Shown: positions 56,201-64,000 of the stretch, piece after piece
Position numbering within the stretch: the stretch's first letter is position 1
Layout of the letters: each line of letters begins with the position of its first letter
DNA from: Salvelinus alpinus
Taxonomy: Eukaryota > Chordata > Actinopteri > Salmoniformes > Salmonidae
Assembly: GCF_045679555.1 (NCBI RefSeq)
Contig: NC_092115.1
Location: 37,363,728-37,427,727 of the forward strand
Reading direction: 5' to 3'
Length of the DNA: 64,000 bases
Position numbers and translations under genes: made by a program
The notes under the pieces: generated by a model
Told to the model about the DNA's origin: nothing
Database searches by the model: none
What the model saw: only the letters and a program-made list of their open reading frames with translations

Positions 56201-57248
56201 CTGCGAGTCACGTTGGGGAACAAACTGTCTCACAAGTCATCCTTGCAGATACACCAGCCTTCATTATGACTGTGTGTGTGTGCATGCTTCTGTTAATACC
56301 CTTGTTGGAACCAAGTATTTCGTTTATTTGTTATAATTAATTGGTGATGTATAAGTGAATAGGTTGGTTTACTTTTGAGTTGAAGTTTTGCCCAATATGG
56401 TCGCTTGTTAAGCTGTGGCCAATGGGAGAGTTGACCTGGTTAACAGGAGGCCTGGGGAAAAAAGAGAGGGAGAGAGAAGATGAGAAAAGGATGGACATTA
56501 CATTATGACCGTTGGTGAAGAAAAATAATAAAAGAAAACAGTAAAAATTGAACCAAACCCATAGCTACCGAGTTTTGAAGGGAAATAACGATTTGATTTT
56601 ATAAGAGAGTTGTTATAATTTTGTTAAGAAAGACTTATTTGACAGCCTTGAGGTTAGCCTAGAATCGTGTGAAACCGAGAGAGAATTGCTTGGGAAAGAT
56701 TAACGAGTTCATGTTCCCATGGGATATCGGTTACTGCTAAAGAGTACTGTCTGCATTAATAGCTGTGCTTGCTGTGGATCTTGTGAGGAAATCTGCACAG
56801 AACTGCCGTACTTCGCTGAGGGAATATCAACGAGTAGTGAGTAACCACAACGGTGGGGTGCTTCTGGACTTTATGTGTGTCACCATTTTTTTTTTAGCTC
56901 CAACGCGCGCCAACGAAGTTAAGCAAGCTTGAAATAATTTGGACATGGGTTGTGCATGACTCATTGGGGTTTATTATTTACTATTTATTTTGATGTGGTG
57001 CATTGAAAATGTAATACTACACATCTTGAACCTTATGTATGTTGCCTTGGTGGAGTCATTTCCTGTTTCAATTTAATTTAATGCATGGGAAAGTATATAC
57101 TTATACAATAACAAAAATCTATAATCATTCCATCTGAAGTTAATACCCTATTTGTCATCACCCTAGATAGTTTACAATAGGGATTCTTATTTGAGATGTC
57201 CTTCTCACCTAACATCCCATGTTGTTGAGATATTCTACGTAAGTTAAT
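53291..57248. other. Long AT-rich intronic stretch, no gene recognised
   Basis: No coding feature is supported. It contains a (GT)n run (about 53571-53592), a TE-like phrase (TTTCGGTATACCGTGCAACA near 56013) and, from about 56303, sequence that might be another decayed LTR (TGTTGGAACCAAGTATTTCG); none of these is firm. Confidence 0.35.
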
Positions 57249-57601
57249 TGTCACGCCCTGACCTTAGAGATCCTTTTTATGTATCGCTTTTGGTTTGGTC
57301 AGGGCGTGAGTTGGGGTGAGCATTCTATGTCTGGTGTTCTATGTTGTCTATTTCTTTGTGTTTGGCCGTGTGTGGTTCCCAATAAGAGGCAGCTGTCAAT
57401 CGTTGTCTCTGATTGAGAACCATACTTAGGTAGCCTGTTCCCACCTGTGTTTGTGGGTAGTTGTTTCCTGTTTTGTGTTTTTTCACCTTACAGGACTGTT
57501 TCGTGTCGTTCACTCTCTTTGTTGTTTTTTGTCATTCAGTGTTCAGTTTATTTGATTAAATTTACTATGAACACTTACCAGGCCTCCTATGTGTCTCTCC
57601 A

Positions 57602-58240
57602 CTCCAGTGATGATCCATGGCACGAAGCCTCCAGTGATAATCCATGGCACAAAGCCTCCAGTGATAATCCATGGCACGAAGCCTCCAGTGATGATCCATG
57701 GCACGAAGCCTCCAGTGATGATCCATGGCACGAAGCCTCCAGTGATGATCCATGGCACGAAGCCTCCAGTGATGATCCATGGCACGAAGCCTCCAGTGAT
57801 GATCCATGGCGTGAAGCCTCCAGTGATGATCCATTGGCACGAAGCCTCCAGTGATGATCCATGGCACGAAGCCTCCAGTTATGATCCATGGCACGAAGCC
57901 TCCAGTGATGATCCATGGCACAAAGCCTCCAGTGATGATCCATGGCAAGAAGCCTCCAGTGATGATCCATGGCACGAAGCCTCCAGTGATGATCCATGGC
58001 AAGAAGCCTCCAGTGATGATCCATGGCACGAAGCCTCCATTGGTGATCCATGGCACGAAGCCTCCAGTTATGATCCATGGCACGAAGCCTCCAGTGATGA
58101 TCCATGGCACGAAGCCTCCAGTGATGATCCATGGCACGAAGCCTCCATTGGTGATCCATGGCACGAAGCCTCCAGTGATGATCCATGGTAAGAAGCCTCC
58201 AGTGATGATCCATGGCACGAAGCCTCCTGTGAGGAGTTAT
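57602..58240 (+). repeat. 27-bp minisatellite, array 1 (about 23 copies)
   Basis: Unit GATGATCCATGGCACGAAGC + CTCCAGT. One copy carries an extra base (CCATTGGCACG near 57832), which moves the reading frame. In the canonical frame of the downstream arrays the unit reads PPVMIHGTK. Confidence 0.95.
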
Positions 58241-58289
58241 GGCACGAGGCCTCCAACGAAGGCCGTCAGTCCGGCGCTTCCAGCGACGC

Positions 58290-58430
58290 CCTCTAGTCCG
58301 GAGCCTCCAGCGACGCCCTTCAGTCCGGAGCCTCCAGCGACGCCCTCTAGTCCGGAGCCTCCAGCGACGCCCTCTAGTCCGGAGCCTCCAGCGACGCCCT
58401 CTAGTCCGGAGCCTCCAGCGACGGGCTTCA
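58290..58430 (+). repeat. 27-bp minisatellite, array 2 (about 5 copies)
   Basis: Unit CCGGAGCCTCCAGCGACGCC + CTCTAGT, coding SPEPPATPS. It starts after a short irregular spacer (58230-58290). Confidence 0.95.
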
Positions 58431-58897
58431 GTCAGGAGCAGCCAGAGTCTCCCTCCTGTCCGGAGCAGCCAGAGTCTCCCTCCTGTCCGGAGCAGCCAGA
58501 GTCTCCCTCCTGTCCGGGGCAGCCAGAGTCTCCCTCCTGTCCGGGGCAGCCAGAGTCTCCCTCCTGTCCGGAGCAGCCAGAGTCTCCCTCCTGTCCGGAG
58601 CAGCCAGAGTCTCCCTCCTGTCCGGAGCAGCCAGAATCTCCCTCCTGTCCGGAGCAGCCAGAGTCTCCCTCCTGTCCGGAGCAGCCAGAGTCTCCCTCCT
58701 GTCCGGAGCAGCCAGAGTCTCCCTCCTGTCCGGAGCAGCCAGAGTCTCCCTCCTGTCCGGAGCAGCCAGAGTCTCCCTCCTGTCCGGAGCTGCCAGAGTC
58801 TCCCTCCTGTCCGGGGCAGCCAGAGTCTCCCTCCTGTCCGTAGCTGCCAGAGTCTCCCTCCTGTCCGGAGCAGCCAGAGTCTCCCTCCTGTCCGGGG
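58431..58897 (+). repeat. 27-bp minisatellite, array 3 (about 17 copies)
   Basis: Unit CCGGAGCAGCCAGAGTCTCC + CTCCTGT, coding PEQPESPSC, with GGG and CTG variants of the second codon. One copy has TAG (58841-58843), which closes the frame that otherwise continues to PRIDAHPDPPL and TAG at about 59050. Confidence 0.95.
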
Positions 58898-59104
58898 CCC
58901 GCTGCGAGGGTTCCCAGTCCGGGGTCGGCTGCAAGGGTTTCTGCTCCAGAGGCGCCACCTAAGTGGGCCAAGACTAAGGTGGAGCGGGGTCCACGTCCCG
59001 CACCAGAGCCGCCACCGCGGATAGATGCCCACCCAGACCCTCCCCTATAGGTTTAGGTTTTGCAGCCGGAGTCTGCACCTTTGGGGGGGGGGGGGGGGGG
59101 GTAC

Positions 59105-59498
59105 TGTCACGCCCTGACCTTAGAGATCCTTTTTATGTCTCTATTTTGGTTTGGTCAGGGCGTGAGTTGGGGTGAGCATTCTATGTCTGGTGTTCTATGT
59201 TGTCTATTTCTTTGTGTTTGGCCGTGTGTGGTTCTCAATCAGAGGCAGCTGTCTATCGTTGTCTCTGATTGAGAACCATACTTAGGTAGCATGTTCCCAC
59301 CTGTGTTTGTGGGTAGTTGTTTCCTGTTTTGTGTTTTTTCACCTTACAGGACTGTTTCGTGTCGTTCACTCTCTTTGTTGTTTTTTGTCATTCAGTGTTC
59401 AGTTTATGTGATTAAATTTACTATGAACAGTTACCACGCTGCGTGTTAGTCCGATGATTCCTATTCCTCATCATCAGACGAAGAGGAGGAGCGTTACA
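59105..59498 (+). mobile_element. 3' LTR (394 bp)
   Basis: TGTCACGCCCTGACCTTAGA to GAGGAGCGTTACA. Contains GATTAAATTTACTATGAAC and a CGCTGCGTGTTAGTCC end block that the 5' copy lacks. Confidence 0.85.
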
Positions 59499-60073
59499 TT
59501 AATATCGTGAGAGTCAAATTCGAGCCTGGTGAGAGGGTTACACTTGCATTATCAAGTGTAGCTTATGTGAGTGAGCGAGTGTAAACATGAATATAGTTGT
59601 TATTGTGTGGATGTTGTTCTTTGGCCATCTCTTTCGCTGTCTTTCCTCTGAGTTCCGAGGTCAGGTCACCTGCTTGGACCAGGTACGGGTCGATAATTCA
59701 TTTGGATGTGTTGGGAGGGATCAATAAGGCCTGGAGCAGTTCCCCGGGGAGGGACGGAGGACAGACCGGCAGCGTGTCGGGGTGCGCTTCATCAGCAGGT
59801 TTTGTTGGGCTTGGTTTACTCGGAGAGGATGCAGCTGTTCACATTCGCTCTGGAGGGCACCGCAACGCACTGTGTGTGTGGATCTATTATGTGTGTGTGA
59901 GAGAAGTGTGTGTGTGTGTACACCTTCTCAATTTCCCTGACAAAGTTCAACACCTGAGTCAGAATTCATGAAGCCTGTGCAACGAACCTTGCTGCTTTCT
60001 TACCTTGCTATACTCCCTGCCCCTCACTGAATGTCAGATGGTACAGACTGACTCCTGTCTCCTTCCTCTTTAG
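59499..60073. other. PSMB5 intron 2, last part: no exon recognised
   Basis: Includes a (GT)n patch near 59869-59925. A 124-codon frame (59597-59971) has no family resemblance and runs into the microsatellite. The stretch ends in a pyrimidine tract (CTCCTTCCTCTTTAG) that serves exon 3. Confidence 0.4.
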
Positions 60074-60327
60074 GGCTGTACTACGTGGACTCGGAGGGGA
60101 ACCGTGTGTGTGGAGACCTATTTGCGGTGGGCTCTGGCTTTATGTATGCGTATGGAGTGGTGGACAGCGGGCTGAGACAGGCTATGTCTGTAGAGGAGGC
60201 GTGCGAGCTGGGCCGCAGAGCCATCTACCAGGCCACATACCGAGACGCCTATAGCGGAGGACAGGTCAATCTGAACCAGGAAGACGTATTGAAGCTGCAC
60301 CACCAATACCAGGAACAGAACATATAG
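60074..60327 (+). pseudogene. psmb5: Proteasome subunit beta5, exon 3 (last exon)
   Basis: After the acceptor CTCTTTAG (to 60073) the exon starts in the phase that fits the exon 2 donor (P-G join) and reads [36 protein letters not shown] and [14 protein letters not shown], ending [10 protein letters not shown] and TAG (60325-60327). The catalytic-site Ser129 (VGSG), Asp166 and Ser169 (RDAYSG) are present. After GGQVNL the sequence jumps to [10 protein letters not shown]. The usual YHV..DGW..V block of about 11-12 residues is missing, in frame. The neighbouring PSMB11 keeps its version ([14 protein letters not shown]). The exon lies about 28 kb from exon 2. Together with the damage there, this copy is unlikely to make normal beta5. 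Confidence 0.85.
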
Positions 60328-63300
60328 AGAGGGGAAGGAGGGATTGATGAAGAATAGTAATAATCAGGAAGGTTGATAATGATATAGCAGCAATGTTTTA
60401 TTCATTTGGATTCATTTCGCGAACAGTTTGCTGCAGTTCCCACACACAACGTGTTTCATAAAGGGGGTGCCGTTTTCTAGTGAAGAGGCTGATGAGTCAA
60501 ATCCGTCTTACTCGGTGTAGGAATAGTCTGCATCTCTTACAATGTTACAGATCTACCTTCTAACAAAAACTGGGAAAGCAAATCTTTTCTCAGAAAAACC
60601 TTGTGATGTTTTTGTAAACATGAAATGTGTTTTTATTTGATTTAGGTCCTCTTGTTTTTCCTCCTGTGTTTACTGTAGATGTGTATTTTATTCATACACA
60701 CAACACATTCTCACTTCTGTCATTTGATCTTTTTCTTCTTTTCTCCATCCCTTGATATAACTCCTTCCATTTTCTGTTGGTGTTTTGTCATCTGCATCTG
60801 TTGAGATCCTGATGTATTCTGTTCCTCAACCTACAGCTATAGCTCTAACCCTGCTCTGTGATCATTGGGGAGTAGCTGTAGTGTTTACCTTTCAACTATA
60901 GGAGTTGCTAATTACATATCTATCGCTAATTGTGCTTCCTGTGTGGAAAACGGTATATTTTCCCCCTCACTTAACTTCCCCTCCAATGGTTTTATATATT
61001 TTTTTTTCATTAATTGGAAGGGAAATGTATTTTTTTTTTATTTCTCTCCGACACACTTAGCTTCTCAATGCTAATGTTATATGCCGCTCTGTCACTGTGC
61101 TTTACAATGTAATGATCTGCGCGGGGCTGTGTGAGCCCCTTCAGTGGTTTTATGGCGGGAAATAAACACTAATAAAAGCGATTGGTAGCCATCTAAGCCC
61201 CTGCACCTTCCAGCCATGGTTAAAAACTAGTTTCACAGGTGGATAGTTAGCAGATGGAATATAAATGGGATTTCAATAAATGTAAATGAGCCTTCCTTTC
61301 CAGCTCTCTGCGCTGAGTAAATGAAGAGATGAGAATTACACCATGGTGGACCCACACAATCACAATGGCAAGCTGGAATCATACAGAGCACTTAATTTAC
61401 TGGTAAGTAGACCACTTTGATATGACACTGAAAGGTAATGTGGGTATAGACTATTTTAAGGATAAGTGCAGGATTTATAATACATGATTCAAGTATTAAA
61501 CTAATGTTGGTCTTCTCTTTCGAGCATGATGAGCTTTCTTGTATGGAAGAACTGGAATGGAACGCCTATACAACCTGCAGCCAGCCATGACCGGAGGTCT
61601 TCACCCATCGTATAGGGCCATTTGGCTCTCAATGTCTGACATTTTTCAGTGTCACTACCTCCGTTATGATTTGCTCTCTCCACTCACAATGCTTTAAAAT
61701 CGACTACTGGATTGTGACATCGGGGGATAGCGTGACAAATGGTGAAAATAACATTGTTTGAACCTAAATGAGAGCGAGCATTTAGAAAAAGACCAGCTGG
61801 CGATATTGGAAGGTGCCAGCATGATGATTTTCAGTGTCAGAAAATAACCTCTGTGCCCACGATATGCCATCTGTCAGGTGGTCATATGTGATTTTGGTCT
61901 CAGCCACTCGATCTGATTAAGGCCAAGACTCCGGGGGGAGGCGAGTCTTGGATGAGCACAGATCCACTTCAAACTTCATGTTTATCTGAAAACCGTTATC
62001 CCATTGAAGGTGTGAGCTCAGAGATCATAGAGGAAAAACACAATGATACGAGTGTGTGCCGTCGGTGATGATTTGAGTGTACCAGAGTAATAGCTATTAA
62101 TTTCTCTCATCCTGGATGCTGTAGGTACATCAACAAAACAAATGAGAAGTGTTATTTGGCTGAGGTAATGTTTCTGGGCGCACTGTCTCGTGTCCACCCC
62201 GAAGGCCCTTGGGGTGTCGTGTAATCAGCGTGCTCGAGTCCTTAAACGCGTGCCAGTTTCGAGGGATAATTGTGTTCGTGCTTTTTGCGCATCCCTATCA
62301 TCGGTCGCGCAAGAGGCTGCTGCTCTCGCCTCATTTGAGAGGTGCCGTTTTTCATCCCTCTGGGCTCGGCAGTGGCGGCTGCTGCTGCGCGGTGTCCTCG
62401 AGCCTGTTTTCCCCTTTCCTGGTTTTGGCAATGGCTTTCCCATCAATTAATTTGGCTGCACGAAGGAATAAAGCCTCACTGAGAAAACATTGGCGGTCTC
62501 TATGTGTAGTCTGACAGGTCTGGTCCATTCTCGAGTCAGTCCTTGTCCTTTCTAGGCACTTATAGTGTGTTGCTGCCACAGTTGCTGCTGCATGTTGTTC
62601 TTGATGATGGTGATGGTGATAATGATAGCTCCACTATTAGCACAGCGTGTCCCAGAGGAGCCCCGGGGCTCAGGGCTGTTTGGCCCTTGTCATGACACCT
62701 GACTGTATAAATGTGGCATGTCTGTTTGTTTTATCGTCAGCAGCATAAGGGCCTCCCAGGCAAACAGACACGGGGTCAAAAGAAGCCGCTAAAGACATGG
62801 CAGTAAGAGCGATGGTCTCTGCCATGGCCAGTCCACTTACTCCTATGTGGCACTTGTTTTTATTGCTGTTGTCCTTTAATATGTGGTGACCATCATGCCC
62901 TGTAGGACTGGAGCGTGGATTGCATCTCGATTCTGGTTGTTTCTGGTTGTTTTTTCAGGGTATCAAGAGAATTTTGAGAGCCTGCTGGTTTTAGTGCTTG
63001 GTATTGTTTGTATGTACTAACATTTGTCAGGATGACACATCATTTAAGTTGTTGTGTGTCTGACCTTGTATGTGGGGGGTGTGCACCAAATTCAAATCTC
63101 TTTTTAGAATTCTGTATATGCTACATGGCAGTGTGGTGTACGGAGCACCATGTTCATGTATCCAACATCAAATGACTAGTTTATGACATACACGATTAAA
63201 TGATTTCAGTTTAGATTCATCACATCATCGGCTGTACTAGTTATGGAAATAGGCTAGCTCTCTGCCTGCCTGCATGTATCTGGGGGAAGTAAAGTACAGT

Positions 63301-63852
63301 GTTTTTGGAGGTTTGAAATTTCTCGAAGGACTGCAGGGTTTTTGACATTCATTGCCAGGCTTCTGCAGACCCATCTCAGCCAGAGCCAGACTCTGCAGCG
63401 AGGCGTGAAGTCCTCTCCTCTCTTCTCCTAGATTTCCACTTAATCTCCCCCAGGGCGACCTCGGCCCATCGCCCACCTCCCCCTCCACCAACCCCGCAGG
63501 TCCATTCAGGCCCAGCCCGATCAATGCCATCTCCCTCTGGCCTGAACGCCCGCCCAGTACACCAGTGGAAGGGGAGGCATTAATTAAACACCTCAGAGCT
63601 CATTACTCAGGCCCAGCCCCTCGGCTTCCTGCCTGTTTACTGACTCTGCAATTGTAATTCAGGCTGGAAGTGGATGTGAGGGTAATGAGAGAGGAGGAGA
63701 GGACGCCATTGACAGATGATCCGGAGGGATGGACGTGGCAATGACACTGCCGACTAACACAGACTCTAGTGGCTCGGACGGCGTGATGGACAGATGTTCT
63801 AGGGTTCTGTGTAAGTACCCACTCACTCACACAGAAAGTAATATATGATAAT
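60328..63852. other. Downstream of PSMB5: no coding gene recognised
   Basis: No clear polyadenylation signal right after the stop. 61100-61400 (GGCGGGAAATAAACACTAAT, TAGCCATCTAAGCCCCTGCA), 61870-62150 and 63560-63720 (CAATTGTAATTCAGGCTGGA) look ordered and low in repeats, like conserved noncoding DNA near developmental genes. Reading frames here (for example 62190-62514) show no domains. Confidence 0.3.
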
Positions 63853-63949
63853 GTATGGCACCCTACTCCCTATATAGCGCACTACTTCTGGTCAAAAGTA
63901 GTGCACTATACAGTTTAGGTTATAGGGTGCCGTTTGAGACGCAGCCTAT
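63853..63949. repeat. Palindromic GGCACCCTA...TAGGGTGCC repeat
   Basis: Arms ATGGCACCCTACTCCCTATA and TAGGTTATAGGGTGCCGTTT with an inner GCGCACTACTTCTGGTCAAA / AGTAGTGCACTATACAG inverted pair. A common fish MITE-like repeat by recall. Confidence 0.75.
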
Positions 63950-64000
63950 GACTGTTCTACGAAGCGGACATCAGGTAACTTATAGAAGGACCAAGTTAGC

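Larger units (their letters stand above)
57249..59498 (+). mobile_element. Gutted Gypsy-like LTR element, target duplication TTAAT
   Basis: TTAAT at 57244-57248 and 59499-59503 brackets the whole insertion. The 5' LTR starts TGTCACGCCCTGACCTTAGA (57249) and is cut short at about 57581. The 3' LTR is complete (59105-59498, ending GCGTTACA). The two are close to identical over the shared part, with a few substitutions. Between them only the last part of a polyprotein remains, made of 9-residue repeats, then a G-rich tract (59083-59101) in the place of a polypurine tract. Gag, protease, reverse transcriptase and integrase are all missing, so it cannot move by itself. Confidence 0.88.

Noticed and set aside
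57602-58897. CRISPR-like array
   Set aside because: The repeats are directly adjacent with no unique spacers, they code for a 9-residue unit, and the host is a vertebrate.
57587-59032. 481-codon open frame on the minus strand (Arg/Trp/His-rich repeats)
   Set aside because: It is the reverse of the 27-bp arrays. The period is a multiple of three and the unit lacks stops, so every frame tends to stay open.
59597-59971. 124-codon open frame before PSMB5 exon 3
   Set aside because: No domain, no splice logic toward exon 3, and it ends in a GT repeat.

Overview
The window looks like a salmonid fish chromosome (Salmo, Oncorhynchus or close relative). The main clues are a natural Tc1 copy with Sleeping Beauty type terminal repeats, several other salmonid-style Tc1 families, long L2/RSg-type LINEs with TTTGAT-repeat tails, a Deu-domain tRNA-derived SINE, and spliced vertebrate genes. 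No bacterial, CRISPR or phage feature was seen. More than half of the window is transposable element, much of it nested. TE family names come from recall of typical salmonid repeats, not from a database search.

Host genes. (1) PRMT5 lies on the minus strand at the left edge. Twelve exons (6552 down to 42) encode about the first 454 residues with all reading frames and splice sites intact; the rest lies off the left edge. (2) A PSMB11 (beta5t, thymoproteasome) like gene on the plus strand ends at 29920. It carries a +1 shift, a -1 shift and an in-frame stop. (3) A PSMB5 (beta5) like gene on the plus strand has exon 2 at 31860-32132, with two frame-breaking deletions, and exon 3 at 60074-60327, with an apparent in-frame loss. 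About 28 kb of mostly transposon sequence separates the exons, and exon 1 was not found. PRMT5, PSMB5 and PSMB11 are also neighbours in other vertebrates (human 14q11.2). An intact PRMT5 beside two damaged proteasome subunits fits a decaying duplicate left by the salmonid whole-genome duplication, although assembly errors could mimic some of the breaks.

Mobile elements by region. 1-6.5 kb: PRMT5 introns hold two MITE-size Tc1s, a hAT-like MITE, and a LINE split by a Sleeping Beauty family element. 6.8-14.8 kb: SINE, foldback element, a plus-strand LINE split by a 702-bp LTR-like insert and by a MITE, a Tc1 foldback, and a minus-strand LINE split by a solo LTR. 14.8-22.9 kb: a long retroviral-type LTR interrupted by a complete PIF/Harbinger transposon with both genes (Myb-like protein, 268 aa; DDE transposase, 343 aa) open, both 17-bp ends and a CAG target duplication. 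This is the most intact mobile system in the window. 23-28.7 kb: LINEs with two solo LTRs, then Tc1 remnants. 33-44 kb: a solo LTR, a four-deep nest (Tc1 > hAT > Tc1 > LINE), and a second hAT inside another Tc1. 44.7-53 kb: LINE, MITEs, Tc1s, Gypsy-like LTRs and a V-SINE. 57.2-59.5 kb: a gutted LTR element whose core is three successive 27-bp (9-codon) tandem arrays. 60.3-64 kb: downstream of PSMB5, no coding gene recognised, some stretches resembling conserved noncoding DNA, and a palindromic repeat near the right edge.
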